NCBI GenBank assembly: GCA_016432725.1
Contig: JACJDG010000003.1
Span: 1,612,001-1,676,000 of the forward strand
Direction of reading: 5' to 3'
Length of the DNA: 64,000 nt
Source of the DNA: Streptomyces sp. DHE7-1
GTDB taxonomy: Bacteria; Actinomycetota; Actinomycetes; Streptomycetales; Streptomycetaceae
Shown: positions 10,006 to 19,456 of the stretch, one piece after another
Numbering within the stretch: position 1 is the first letter of the stretch
How the letters are laid out: the number at the start of each line of letters is the position of its first letter
Position numbers and translations under genes: made by a program
The notes under the pieces: generated by a model
The model's database searches: none
Seen by the model: the letters and a program-made list of their open reading frames with translations, nothing else
What the model was told of the DNA's origin: nothing

Positions 10006-11544
10006 GTGACCGACGCCCACACCGCAGGCCCGTTCATCGCCGCGATCGACCAGGGCACCACCTCCTCGCGCTGCATCGTGTTCGACAAGGACGGCCGGAT
10101 CGTCTCCGTCGACCAGAAGGAGCACGAGCAGATCTTCCCGAAGCCGGGCTGGGTCGAGCACAACGCCAACGAGATCTGGACCAACGTCCAGGAGGTCGTC
10201 GCGGGCGCCGTCCAGAAGGCCGGCATCACGCGCGACGACATCAAGGCCATCGGCATCACCAACCAGCGCGAAACCACCGTGCTGTGGGACAAGAACACCG
10301 GTGAGCCCGTCCACAACGCCATCGTGTGGCAGGACACCCGCACCGACGCGCTCTGCCGCGAGCTGGGCCGCAACGTCGGCCAGGACCGCTTCCGGCGCGA
10401 GACCGGCCTGCCGCTGGCCGCCTACTTCGCCGGCCCCAAGGCGCGCTGGCTGCTCGACAACGTCGAAGGCCTCAAGGAGCGCGCCGAGGCGGGCGACATC
10501 CTCTTCGGCACCATGGACAGCTGGGTCATCTGGAACCTGACCGGCGGCGTCAACGGCGGCAAGCACGTCACCGACGTCACCAACGCCTCCCGCACCCTCC
10601 TCATGAACCTGCACACCATGCGGTGGGACGAGAAGATCGCCGAGTCCATCGGCGTGCCGCTGGCGATGCTGCCCGAGATCCGCCCCTCCGCCGAGGTGTA
10701 CGGCGAGGTCACCGGGGGCAAGCTCGGCGACCTGCTGGGCGGCATCCCGGTCGCCTCGGCGCTCGGCGACCAGCAGGCGGCCCTGTTCGGCCAGACCTGC
10801 TTCTCCGAGGGCGAGACCAAGTCCACCTACGGCACCGGCACCTTCATGGTGATGAACACCGGTGACAAGATCATCAACTCCTACGCCGGTCTGCTGACCA
10901 CCGTCGGCTACAAGATCGGCGACCAGCCGACGGTGTACGCCCTCGAGGGCTCGATCGCCGTCACGGGCTCCCTGGTGCAGTGGATGCGCGACCAGATGGG
11001 CCTGATCTCCACCGCGGCCGAGATCGAGACGCTCGCGCTCTCGGTCGAGGACAACGGCGGCGCCTACTTCGTACCGGCCTTCTCCGGCCTGTTCGCCCCG
11101 CACTGGCGTTCCGACGCCCGCGGTGTGATCGCCGGCCTGACCCGGTACGTCACCAAGGCGCACCTCGCCCGCGCGGTCCTGGAGGCCACCGCCTGGCAGA
11201 CGCGGGAGATCGCCGACGCCATGGTCAAGGACTCCGGCGACGAGCTGGTGACCCTCAAGGTCGACGGCGGCATGACCTCCAACAATCTGCTGATGCAGAC
11301 CCTCTCGGACGTCCTGGACGCACCGGTCGTGCGCCCGATGGTCGCCGAGACCACCTGCCTCGGCGCCGCCTACGCCGCCGGCCTCGCCGTCGGCTTCTGG
11401 TCCAGCACCGACGAACTGCGCGCCAACTGGCGCCGGGCCGCCGAGTGGACCCCCCACATGGACGCGGAGACCCGCGACCGTGAGTACAAGAACTGGCTCA
11501 AGGCCGTCGACCGGACCATGGGCTGGATCGAGGACGAGAGCTGA
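10006..11544 (+). CDS. glpK: Glycerol kinase
   Basis: Phosphorylates glycerol to glycerol-3-phosphate with ATP (GylA). 512 residues, full length for the FGGY kinase family. The N-terminal phosphate-binding loop is [14 protein letters not shown] (about 16-29). The second-domain signature runs through [17 protein letters not shown] sequence and [12 protein letters not shown] to the C-terminal [16 protein letters not shown] start at 10006 after a CAGGAGC ribosome site. It sits between facilitator and dehydrogenase in the operon. Confidence 0.97.
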   Translation: MTDAHTAGPFIAAIDQGTTSSRCIVFDKDGRIVSVDQKEHEQIFPKPGWVEHNANEIWTNVQEVVAGAVQKAGITRDDIKAIGITNQRETTVLWDKNTGEPVHNAIVWQDTRTDALCRELGRNVGQDRFRRETGLPLAAYFAGPKARWLLDNVEGLKERAEAGDILFGTMDSWVIWNLTGGVNGGKHVTDVTNASRTLLMNLHTMRWDEKIAESIGVPLAMLPEIRPSAEVYGEVTGGKLGDLLGGIPVASALGDQQAALFGQTCFSEGETKSTYGTGTFMVMNTGDKIINSYAGLLTTVGYKIGDQPTVYALEGSIAVTGSLVQWMRDQMGLISTAAEIETLALSVEDNGGAYFVPAFSGLFAPHWRSDARGVIAGLTRYVTKAHLARAVLEATAWQTREIADAMVKDSGDELVTLKVDGGMTSNNLLMQTLSDVLDAPVVRPMVAETTCLGAAYAAGLAVGFWSSTDELRANWRRAAEWTPHMDAETRDREYKNWLKAVDRTMGWIEDES

Positions 11545-11584
11545 GCTGAGTTCCGACAGCTCTGACGAGGAGTAAGTACCCGAC

Positions 11585-13201
11585 ATGACCAGTCAGTCCA
11601 CCCTGCAGTCCGTGCCTGCCCTGGGAACGCACCCGGCCTCCGGCTCGAACCCGAGCCGAGCCGAGACCAGGGAGCAACTCGCCAAGGCGTCGTACGACCT
11701 TCTTGTGATCGGCGGCGGCATCCTGGGCATCTCCACCGCCTGGCACGCCGCGCAGTCCGGACTCAGGGTGGCGCTGGTCGACGCCGGCGACTTCGCCGGT
11801 GCCACCTCCTCCGCCTCCTCCAAGCTGCTCCACGGCGGTCTGCGCTACCTGCAGACCGGCGCGGTGAAGCTGGTGGCGGAGAACCACTTCGAGCGCCGTG
11901 CGGTCTCCCGCCAGGTGGCCCCCCACCTGGCGAACCCGCTCACGTTCTACCTCCCCGTGTACAAGGGCGGGCCGCACGGCGCGGCGAAGCTCGGCGCGGG
12001 CGTCTTCGCCTACTCGGCGCTCTCCGCGTTCGGCGACGGCGTCGGCCACCTGCTCTCCCCCGCCAAGGCGGCGCAGGACGTGCCCGAGCTGCGCACCGAC
12101 AACCTCAAGGCCGTGGCCGTGTACGGCGACGACCAGATGAACGACGCGCGCATGGCCCTGATGACGGTCCGCGCGGCCGTCGAGTCGGGCGCGGTCGTCC
12201 TCAACCACGCCGAGGTCACCGGGCTGCGCTTCACCCGGGGCCGGGTCACCGGCGCCGACCTCAGGGACCGCATATCCGGCTCCGAGTTCGGGGTCAACGC
12301 CCGCCTGGTGCTGAACGCGACCGGCCCCTGGGTCGACCACCTGCGCCGGATGGAGGACGCGAACGCGGCGCCCTCGATCCGCCTGTCCAAGGGCGCACAC
12401 CTGGTGCTCAAGCGCACCGCCCCGTGGAAGGCCGCGCTCGCCACCCCGATCGACAAGTACCGCATCACCTTCGCCCTCCCCTGGGAGGACATGCTGCTGC
12501 TCGGCACCACCGACGAGGAGTACGAGGGCGACCCCGCGGACGTCTCGGTCACCGAGAAGGACATCGCCCAGATCCTGGACGAGGCCGCCTTCTCCGTCCG
12601 GGACCAGCAGCTCCAGCGCGACCTGATGACGTACGCCTTCGCCGGCCTGCGGGTGCTGCCGGGCGGTCCCGGCGACACCGCCAAGGCCAAGCGCGAGACG
12701 GTCGTGACCGAGGGCAAGGGCGGCATGCTGTCCGTCGCGGGCGGCAAGTGGACGACCTTCCGGCACATCGGCCGCACCGTGATGCAGAAGCTGGAGGAGC
12801 TGCCGGGCCACCCGCTCGGCGACGACTTCGAGCCCATCTCCTCGTTGCCGAAGAAGATCCCGCTGCCCGGCGTCGCCAACCCGCGCGCGGTCGCCCACCG
12901 CCTGCTGGTGGACAACCCGGCGCCCGGCCCGCGCATGGCCGCCGACACGGCCAAGCACCTGGCGACCCACTACGGCTCCCTGGCCTTCGACATCGCCCGG
13001 CTGGCGAACGAGGACCCGGAGCTGGCCCGGCGCGTCCACCCGGACGCCCCGGAGATCTGGGCGCAGGTCGTCTGGGCCCGCGACCACGAGTGGGCCGAGA
13101 CGACGGACGACGTGCTGCGCCGCCGTACCACGCTGACCATCCGCGGCCTCGCGACCGACGAGATCCGCGCCAAGGTCCAGGACCTGCTCGACGGCAAGTA
13201 G
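11585..13201 (+). CDS. glpD: Aerobic glycerol-3-phosphate dehydrogenase
   Basis: An FAD enzyme that oxidises glycerol-3-phosphate to dihydroxyacetone phosphate and passes electrons to the membrane quinone pool (GylB). 538 residues. The N-terminal dinucleotide fold is VIGGGILGISTAW (about 40-52), and the family sequence SSKLLHGGLRYLQ follows. The C-terminal DUF-type cap carries KWTTFRHIG. It starts 40 bp after glpK with a GAGGAG site. Two strong hairpins follow it, so the operon probably ends here; the fourth gene gylX known in S. coelicolor is not present. Confidence 0.96.
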   Translation: MTSQSTLQSVPALGTHPASGSNPSRAETREQLAKASYDLLVIGGGILGISTAWHAAQSGLRVALVDAGDFAGATSSASSKLLHGGLRYLQTGAVKLVAENHFERRAVSRQVAPHLANPLTFYLPVYKGGPHGAAKLGAGVFAYSALSAFGDGVGHLLSPAKAAQDVPELRTDNLKAVAVYGDDQMNDARMALMTVRAAVESGAVVLNHAEVTGLRFTRGRVTGADLRDRISGSEFGVNARLVLNATGPWVDHLRRMEDANAAPSIRLSKGAHLVLKRTAPWKAALATPIDKYRITFALPWEDMLLLGTTDEEYEGDPADVSVTEKDIAQILDEAAFSVRDQQLQRDLMTYAFAGLRVLPGGPGDTAKAKRETVVTEGKGGMLSVAGGKWTTFRHIGRTVMQKLEELPGHPLGDDFEPISSLPKKIPLPGVANPRAVAHRLLVDNPAPGPRMAADTAKHLATHYGSLAFDIARLANEDPELARRVHPDAPEIWAQVVWARDHEWAETTDDVLRRRTTLTIRGLATDEIRAKVQDLLDGK

Positions 13202-13207
13202 GCCCGG

Positions 13208-13247
13208 GCGGCGGCCGGCCCCCTCCCTGACCAGGGCCGGCCGCCGC
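13208..13247 (+). terminator. glycerol operon terminator 1
   Basis: A perfect 14-bp GC stem with a 12-base loop, starting 7 bases after the glpD stop. Confidence 0.7.
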
Positions 13248-13284
13248 TGCCGCGCCGGAACCCGCCGCACCGGGTCCGGAAGGG

Positions 13285-13324
13285 CGGAAGGGGCGGCTCC
13301 ACGCCGATGGAGCCGCCCCTTCCG
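13285..13324 (+). terminator. glycerol operon terminator 2
   Basis: A perfect 17-bp stem with a 6-base loop 38 bp after the first. The rest of the 392-bp gap to the next gene is GC-rich and shows no gene. Confidence 0.7.
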
Positions 13325-13593
13325 CTGCCCCTCCCCCGTCCTTCCGGCTGCCCCTGCCCCGTCGGGGCGGCCGCCGTGCCGCAACCAGCGGTGCCCTCGG
13401 CCCCGTTGGGCACGGTCCCGCCGCGGGCCGGGCGCCGGCGGAGCGGAGCGGTCCGGTGCGGGCGCGCCGGGTGTTCAGGTGTGACGAACGGGGCAGTGAT
13501 CCGGGCAGCCCCCGGTCAAGGGGTCGCGGGCGCTCCCGCCGGACGCCGTAAGGTTGTGTGGTCAGGCGAGAGCACGTCGGAAGGAGGCACTGG

Positions 13594-14603
13594 GTGATCG
13601 AGCTGGAGGGGTTCCCGAGCTGATCGACCCAGTCATGGTGGCCGCGTTCGAGGGCTGGAACGATGCCGGTGACGCCGCCTCGACGGCGGTCGCGCATCTG
13701 GAACGCGAGTGGAAGGGCGAGGTGTTCGCGGCGCTGGACGCCGAGGACTACTACGACTTCCAGGTGAACCGCCCCACGGTGTTCATGGACGGCGGGGTGC
13801 GCAAGATCACATGGCCGACGACCAGACTGTCGGTGGTCCGGGTGGGCGGCGACAAACCGCGCGACCTGGTGCTGGTCCGGGGCATCGAACCGTCCATGCG
13901 CTGGCGGTCGTTCTGCAACGAACTGCTCGGCTTCGCGCACGAGCTGGGCGTGGAGCTGGTGGTCGTCCTGGGCGCCCTGCTCGGCGACACCCCGCACACG
14001 CGTCCGGTGCCGGTCAGCGGGGTCACCTCGGACGCCGACCTGGCGCGCCGCATGGACCTGGAGGAGACCAAGTACGAGGGTCCGACGGGCATCGTCGGTG
14101 TCCTGCAGGAGGCCTGCACGCACGCGGGCGTGCCGGCGGTGTCGCTGTGGGCGGCGGTGCCGCACTACGTCTCCCAGCCGCCCAACCCCAAGGCCACGCT
14201 GGCCCTGCTCAACCGGCTGGAGGACCTGCTGGACCTGCGCATCCCGCAGGGCGAGCTGCCCGAGGACGCGCGTGCCTGGCAGGTGGGGGTGGACCAGCTC
14301 GCCGCCGAGGACAGCGAGGTCGCCGAGTACGTGCAGACGCTGGAGGAGGCCCGGGACACCGCTGAGCTGCCGGAGGCGTCCGGCGAGGCGATCGCCCGCG
14401 AGTTCGAGCGCTACCTGCGGCGCCGCGACGTCGGCCCGCCGGGCGGACACGCCACGGCGGAAGGCGGCGAGGGCGGCTCGTTCCGGCGGGACACGCCCCG
14501 TGACGCCCCCGGCGGGCGCACCCGCCCGCCGAAGCCGGCCAAGCCGGACACGGACACCCCCGGCGGTACGGAGGACGGCGACGAGGACGGCTCGCAGGAC
14601 TGA
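13594..14603 (+). CDS. PAC2 family protein (frameshifted near the start)
   Basis: A member of the proteasome-assembly-chaperone 2 (PAC2) family, about 336 residues and common next to mycothiol genes in actinobacteria. Its biochemical role is not established. The GTG at 13594 follows a GGAAGGAGG site and starts VIELEG. A G is missing from the run at 13608-13613, after which the frame continues as PELIDPVMVAAFEGWNDAGD and the full PAC2 core. The C-terminal 60 residues are a Pro/Asp/Gly-rich disordered tail (PDTDTPGGTEDGDEDGSQD). It converges on mshC across a terminator hairpin. Confidence 0.88.
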
Positions 14604-14616
14604 GCCAGGACGGAGA

Positions 14617-14649
14617 AAGGGGCGGTACGCGAGTCGCGTACCGCCCCTT
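14617..14649. terminator. bidirectional terminator
   Basis: A perfect 16-bp inverted repeat with almost no loop between the convergent PAC2 and mshC genes, with short A and T flanks. Confidence 0.75.
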
Positions 14650-14683
14650 CGCCGTCGGTCCGGGCCCGGACCGGGCAGGTGCG

Positions 14684-15912
14684 TCAGAGGGCCACACCGA
14701 GCAGCGCGTCCACGGCCCGGCTGACCAGACCGGGGGCGCCGACGTCGGTGCCGCCCTCCCGCTGCTGGAGGTCGGCCCAGCGGTCGACGGCGGCGAGCGC
14801 GGCGGGCGCGTCGAGGTCGTCGGCGAGGGCCGCGCGGATCTCCTCGACGAGCGCGTCGGCGGAGGGGCCGTCGGGCCGGGAGACGGCGGCCCGCCAGCGT
14901 CCGAGCCGGTCCTCGGCGTCGCGCAGCACCTGGTCGGTCCACTCCCAGTCGGAGCGGTAGTGGTGGGCGAGCAGGGTCAGCCGGATCGCGGCCGGGTCGA
15001 CGCCGTCGCGGCGCAGCCCGGAGACGAAGACCAGGTTGCCCTTGGACTTCGACATCTTCTCGCCGTGCAGGGCGACCATGCCGGCGTGCACGTACGCCTG
15101 GGCCATGGGGAACTCGCCGGTGAGCACCTGGGCGTGCGAGGCGCCCATCTCGTGGTGCGGGAAGGCCAGGTCGGAGCCGCCGCCCTGGACGTCGAAGCCC
15201 ATGCCCAGGTGGTCGAGGGCGATCGCCACGCACTCGATGTGCCAGCCCGGCCGGCCGCGGCCGAGGCTGCCGCCGTCCCAGCTGGGCTCGCCCTCACGGG
15301 CGGCCATCCACAGCATCGGGTCCAGCGGGTTCTTCTTGCCCGGCCGGTCCGGGTCGCCGCCGCGCTCGGCCGAGAGCAGCCGCATGGCGGCCGCGTCCAG
15401 GCGGGAGACCTGCCCGAAGTGCGGGTCGGCCTCCACGGAGAAGTAGATGTCACCGTCGAGGTCGTAGGCCGCGCCGAGTTCACGCAGCCGCTCCACGAGC
15501 GGGACGATGCCGGGTATGGCCTCGACGGCGCCTATGTAGTGCTTGGGCGGGAGCATCCGGAGGGCGGTCATGTCCTCGCGGAAGAGGGCGGTCTCCTTCT
15601 CGGCGAGGGCGACCCAGTCGACGCCGTCCCGGTCCGCGCGCTCCAGCAGCGGATCGTCGACGTCGGTGACGTTCTGGACGTAGTGGACCTGCCGCTTGGT
15701 GTCGAGCCACACGCGCTGAACGAGGTCGAACGCGTTGTAGGTCGCCGCGTGACCCATGTGGGTCGCGTCGTACGGCGTGATGCCGCAGACGTAGATACGG
15801 GCGACGGGACCGGGGTCGAGGGTGACGAGGCCGCCGGTCGCGGTGTCGTGGATCCTCAGGTCGCGGCCCTGACCAGGCAGGGCGGGACCTCGGAAGCGGG
15901 CCAGGCATGCAT
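14684..15912 (-). CDS. mshC: Mycothiol ligase MshC (Cys:GlcN-Ins ligase), frameshifted
   Basis: Joins cysteine to glucosaminyl-inositol with ATP, the fourth step of mycothiol synthesis. Corrected length is 409 residues, the usual length. It is a cysteinyl-tRNA synthetase paralogue. Visible are the zinc-site Cys in YVCGITPYD, the HMGH signature (about residue 53), HIECVA, the KMSKS loop ([10 protein letters not shown]) and no anticodon domain. One base is missing near 15880-15885, so the first nine residues (MHAWPASEV) are out of frame with the rest. ATG 15912 is preferred; an in-frame ATG lies two codons upstream. Last gene of a same-strand group with the three families described next. Confidence 0.95.
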
Positions 15913-16005
15913 GTACATGAGCCTAACCGGCCGCGAGCAGCGGATACGAACGGGATCGGCCCGGATGGCCGGTTGTGCGTTCTTGTGGTTGGCGCCGTGA
16001 TGTGC

Positions 16006-16839
16006 TCACACGGGCGGCCAGGGGATGGCGGGCCACTCCCCTCCCGGCTCCGGGTGGAGTCCCGCCGCGAGCAGCGCGTCGACCCGCGCGCGCGTGGCGT
16101 CGATCTCGGCCGGGGTGATCAGCGGGGCCAGCCGCCCGGCCAGCTCACCGCTCCCGGCGAGGGATCCGCGCAGCGCGCGCAGCACCTCCAAGGCCTCGGC
16201 CGTGAGCGGTTCCCCGGCCCAGCCCCACAGCAGCGTGCGCAGCTTGTCCTCGGTGTTGAAGGTGACGCCGTGGTCGATGCCGTAGAGCCGGCCCTCCGCG
16301 GTGGGCAGCAGGTGGCCGCCCTTGCGGTCGGCGTTGTTGATCACGGCGTCGAGGACGGCCATGCGGCGCAGCCGCTCGTCGTCGGCGTGGACCAGCAGCG
16401 CGGTACGGCCCTCGCCCACCTCGGCGAGCCCGATCGCCTTCCAGCCGGGTTCCGGCTCCTCGGCGTCCACCAGGGCGAGCAGCTCGGCCTCGGCGACGGT
16501 GTCGATCCAGAGCTGGCACATGCCCTCGCCGTACGGGCCGTCGCGCAGCACGGTCGGCGGGACCAGGCCCCAGCCGGTGGCCTCGGAGACCTCGTAGGCG
16601 GCCACCTCGCGGCCGGCCAGGGTGCCGTCGGGGAAGTCCCACAGCGGGCGCTCCCCGGCCACCGGCTTGTACACGCAGGAGGCTTCCCGGCCGTCGAGGG
16701 CGACCGTGCAGAACAGCGCCGCGTTGGACGCCTCGCGGATGCGTCCGCGCACGGCCAGCTCACCGCGCAGAAGCAGCTCGGCGGCGCCGTCTTCCGCGGC
16801 CGTCACGCTCCGCGGCGGTATCCGTTCTGGCGCGGACAT
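16006..16839 (-). CDS. SCO1664 family protein (mycothiol-linked, function unknown)
   Basis: A 277-residue protein of the actinobacterial family named after S. coelicolor SCO1664. It has features of a kinase-like fold of the PI3/4-kinase or HipA type: a SCVYKPVAGERPLWDFPDG segment resembling a nucleotide-binding lysine motif, then LDAVINNADRKGGHLL and LYGIDHGVTFN, which look like HxDxxxxN and DxG catalytic loops. No activity has been assigned to my knowledge. Its ATG at 16839 overlaps the end of the DUF3090 gene by 37 bases, a sign of translational coupling. mshC starts 93 bp downstream. Confidence 0.85.
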   Translation of the reverse strand: MSAPERIPPRSVTAAEDGAAELLLRGELAVRGRIREASNAALFCTVALDGREASCVYKPVAGERPLWDFPDGTLAGREVAAYEVSEATGWGLVPPTVLRDGPYGEGMCQLWIDTVAEAELLALVDAEEPEPGWKAIGLAEVGEGRTALLVHADDERLRRMAVLDAVINNADRKGGHLLPTAEGRLYGIDHGVTFNTEDKLRTLLWGWAGEPLTAEALEVLRALRGSLAGSGELAGRLAPLITPAEIDATRARVDALLAAGLHPEPGGEWPAIPWPPV

Positions 16840-17393
16840 ACGTGTCCTTCCGGGTCGAGCGGGAGGCTGCACAGCGGGCACGGCGGCCGCCCGGCGTTGA
16901 CGACGTCCAGGGCGCGCTTGGCGAAGGCCCTGGCCTGCGCGCCGGTCAGCCGGACCCGCAGCATCGGGGGCCCGTTCTCCTCGTCCTGGAGCAGTCGCTC
17001 CTCGGCCTCGGCGAGGTCCTCCTCGGTGTCGGCGTCCAGCTCCACCAGGGCCTGCGCCTCCACGATCATGCGCTGTTCCTCGCCGTCCCAGGCCAGGGCC
17101 ATGGTGCCGACCCGGAACTCCTCCTCGACGGGGGTGTCCAGCGGGCCGGTGTCGGCGACCTCCGTGGGCGCCACGGCGGGGACGGCGGCGCTGCCGCCGC
17201 TGCGCCGTACGACCTCGTCCAGCAGTTCGTCCATGCGCTCGGCGAGTGCGGCGACCTGGGTCTTCTCCAGGGCCACGCTCGTCACCCGGGAGCCGGCGAC
17301 GGCCTGGAGGAAGAACGTACGGCGTCCGGGCAGCCCGACGGTGCCCGCGACGAAGCGGTCCGGCGGGTCGAAGAGGAACACCTGACGGGACAC
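16803..17393 (-). CDS. DUF3090 family protein
   Basis: A 196-residue conserved actinobacterial protein, middle member of the three-gene group next to mshC. The body (FDPPDRFVAGTVG, TFFLQAVAG, QVAALAERMDELLDEV) is typical of DUF3090. The C-terminus carries a small zinc-ribbon-like Cys set (CPLCSLPLDPEGHVCPR). The function is unknown. It overlaps the SCO1664-type gene at its 3' end and lies 91 bp after the phosphatase-like gene. Confidence 0.88.
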   Translation of the reverse strand: MSRQVFLFDPPDRFVAGTVGLPGRRTFFLQAVAGSRVTSVALEKTQVAALAERMDELLDEVVRRSGGSAAVPAVAPTEVADTGPLDTPVEEEFRVGTMALAWDGEEQRMIVEAQALVELDADTEEDLAEAEERLLQDEENGPPMLRVRLTGAQARAFAKRALDVVNAGRPPCPLCSLPLDPEGHVCPRQNGYRRGA

Positions 17394-17484
17394 GTCCTGT
17401 CTCCATTTGGATTCGGGGATTGCTGCGGTGCGGGCCGTGGCGGTTGCGACGGGGTGGATCGCTTCACCCTACTGCGGGCGACGA

Positions 17485-18170
17485 TCACGGTGCGCCCGCA
17501 CCACCACCGACCGGTGCGTCGCCCTCGCCGGGCTCCTCGCGTGGGGCGAGCGAGGCGAAGTCACCGGTGTCGCCGAGGCGGACGAGGAACGGCCTGAGGC
17601 GGGTGTAACGGATCGCGGTGATGGAACACGGTTCCACGGAGATGCGCTGGAAGAGGTCGAGATGGAGCCCGAGGGCGTCGGCGACGAGCGACTTGATGAT
17701 GTCCCCGTGCGAGCACACGAGGTAGACGGCGTCGGCGCCGTGGTCGCGCTCCACCCGCGCGTTCCACTCGCGCACGGCCTCGGCGGCGCGGGTCTGCATG
17801 GCCCGCATGGACTCGCCGCCGGGAAGGCGGCGGCCGACGGGTGGGCCTGGACGACCTCCATCAGCGGCTCGTCCTTCAGTTCGGCGAGCTTGCGTCCGGA
17901 CCAGTCGCCGTAGTGGCACTCCCCGACGCGTTCGTCGGTGTGGGCGCGCAGTCCGGGCCGGGCGTCGAGCAGCGGCCGTACGGTCTCCTGGCAGCGTTGC
18001 AGGGGGCTGGCGACGACCTCGGCGATCGGCAGTCCCGCGAGCCGTGCGGGCAGCGCGGCGGCCTGTGCGGCGCCGCGCTCGTCGAGGGAGACGCCTGGCG
18101 TCCACCCGGCGAGCACGCCCGAGGTGTTGGCGGTCGACCGTCCGTGCCTGACGAGGATCAGCGTGGGCAT
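17485..18170 (-). CDS. Histidine phosphatase family protein, MSMEG_4193 type (frameshifted)
   Basis: A 2-His phosphatase or mutase of about 228 residues, first gene of the mshC-linked group. The catalytic motif LVRHGRSTAN puts His9 as the phosphoacceptor. The partner motif is VCSHGDIIKSLVADALG. A base is missing near 17818-17822, between AAAFP and GGESMRAMQTRA, so the two motifs are in different frames. The family is annotated as a probable phosphomutase; the substrate is unknown. A role in mycothiol or inositol metabolism is suggested only by the constant neighbourhood. Confidence 0.88.
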
Positions 18171-18223
18171 GCGGCCCAGGGTAAGGGCATCAGTACATGC
18201 ACTGGTGAACGGCCGAAGGGAGA

Positions 18224-19237
18224 ATGCGCTCCGTGATCGTGGACTGCGCGGTGTACCGGCACGGGCACCGTACCGAGGGCCCCGAGGACCTGTCCGACGC
18301 GCTGGAGGAGGCGCGGGCGGCGGGCGGCTTCGTGTGGATCGGGCTGCACGAACCGTCGGAACGGGAGTTCGACCTGGTCACCCGTGAATTCGGGCTGCAT
18401 CCGCTGGCGGTCGAGGACGCCCTCAAGGCGCATCAGCGGCCCAAGCTGGAGGTGTACGACGACTCGCTCTTCATGGTCCTCAAGCCGGTGGTGTACGAGC
18501 CGGAGAGCGACACCGTCTCGGCCGGGGAGGTCATGGTGTTCGTCGGTGACGGCTTCGTGGTGACGGTCCGGCACGGCGTGGGGGCGCCGCTGGCGGCCGT
18601 GCGGCGCCGGCTGGAGGACGACCCGGAGATGCTCGGCAAGGGCCCCACCTCGGTGCTGTACGCGATCTCCGACGCCGTCGTGGACCACTACCTGGAGGTG
18701 GCGACGGAACTGCAGACCGACCTGGAGGAGCTGGAGGCGGAGGTGTTCGAGCCGGTGAGCGGCGGGTCGCGGCTCACCGCTTCGCGGATCTACGCGTTCA
18801 AGCGGCAGGTGCTGGAGTTCCGCCGGGCGACCGGACCGCTCGCGGTGCCGCTGACCCGGCTGGCCGGCACCGGACCGATCGGCGGGGGCGGCGGCGGGGT
18901 GCGGTACGTCGACGACAAGGCGCGGCCTTTCTTCCGGGACGTGAGCGATCACCTCACGCGCGTGAACGAGTCCGTGGAGAGCCTGGACCGGCTGGTGTCG
19001 GACATCCTGTCGGCGCACCTGGCGCAGACGAGCGTGCGGCAGAACGACGACATGAGGAAGATCTCCTCCTGGGCGGCGATGGCCGCGGTGCCGACGATGA
19101 TCGCGGGTGTGTACGGCATGAACTTCGATCACATGCCCGAGCTGCACTGGCTGTGGTCGTACCCGGTGGTGGTCGTGCTGATGGCCGCGCTGGAGGTGCT
19201 GCTGTACCGGCAGTTCAAGCGGCGCGGCTGGCTGTGA
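18224..19237 (+). CDS. corA: CorA family magnesium/cobalt transporter
   Basis: A 337-residue divalent cation channel of the inner membrane. A long soluble N-terminal domain and coiled helix (LEVATELQTDLEELEAEVFE) lead to two C-terminal transmembrane helices, with the YGMNF pore signature at the end of the first. GGGGGG at about 225 is an unusual glycine loop inside the stalk region. ATG at 18224 has an AAGGGAG site. Divergent from the histidine phosphatase gene with 53 bp between them. Confidence 0.93.
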   Translation: MRSVIVDCAVYRHGHRTEGPEDLSDALEEARAAGGFVWIGLHEPSEREFDLVTREFGLHPLAVEDALKAHQRPKLEVYDDSLFMVLKPVVYEPESDTVSAGEVMVFVGDGFVVTVRHGVGAPLAAVRRRLEDDPEMLGKGPTSVLYAISDAVVDHYLEVATELQTDLEELEAEVFEPVSGGSRLTASRIYAFKRQVLEFRRATGPLAVPLTRLAGTGPIGGGGGGVRYVDDKARPFFRDVSDHLTRVNESVESLDRLVSDILSAHLAQTSVRQNDDMRKISSWAAMAAVPTMIAGVYGMNFDHMPELHWLWSYPVVVVLMAALEVLLYRQFKRRGWL

Positions 19238-19328
19238 GCGGGCCGTCGGAGGGCGACGGGCGGGCCGTCCGCAAGAAGGGGGGCCGGGGGTCGTAACCAC
19301 CCGGCGTCCGGGGCGTTGTTCAGCGTGA

Positions 19329-19368
19329 CGGCCGTGGCGGGGAAGACCCCGAGCCCCCACCACGGCCG
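19329..19368 (+). terminator. corA terminator
   Basis: A GC stem (CGGCCGTGG with partner CCACGGCCG, extended by a GGGG/CCCC step) about 90 bp after corA. Confidence 0.55.
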
Positions 19369-19390
19369 CAGAACTTCCCGCGGCGGGTGC

Positions 19391-19456
19391 TAGGTCGTGT
19401 CCGCAAAGTCACGCCTGCGTTGCGGGCGAACGACGCGACTTCGCGGACACGGCCTA
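19391..19456. mobile_element. 66-bp MITE-like inverted-repeat element (family C)
   Basis: Flanked by TA on both sides. The ends are near-perfect inverted repeats (TAGGTCGTGTCCGCAAAGTC against ACTTCGCGGACACGGCCTA, two mismatches). Only about 25 bases lie between the arms. The sequence has the form of a miniature transposable element inserted at TA. Its right end contains the CTA (19454-19456) that is the stop codon of the LLM oxidoreductase gene. Confidence 0.65.
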
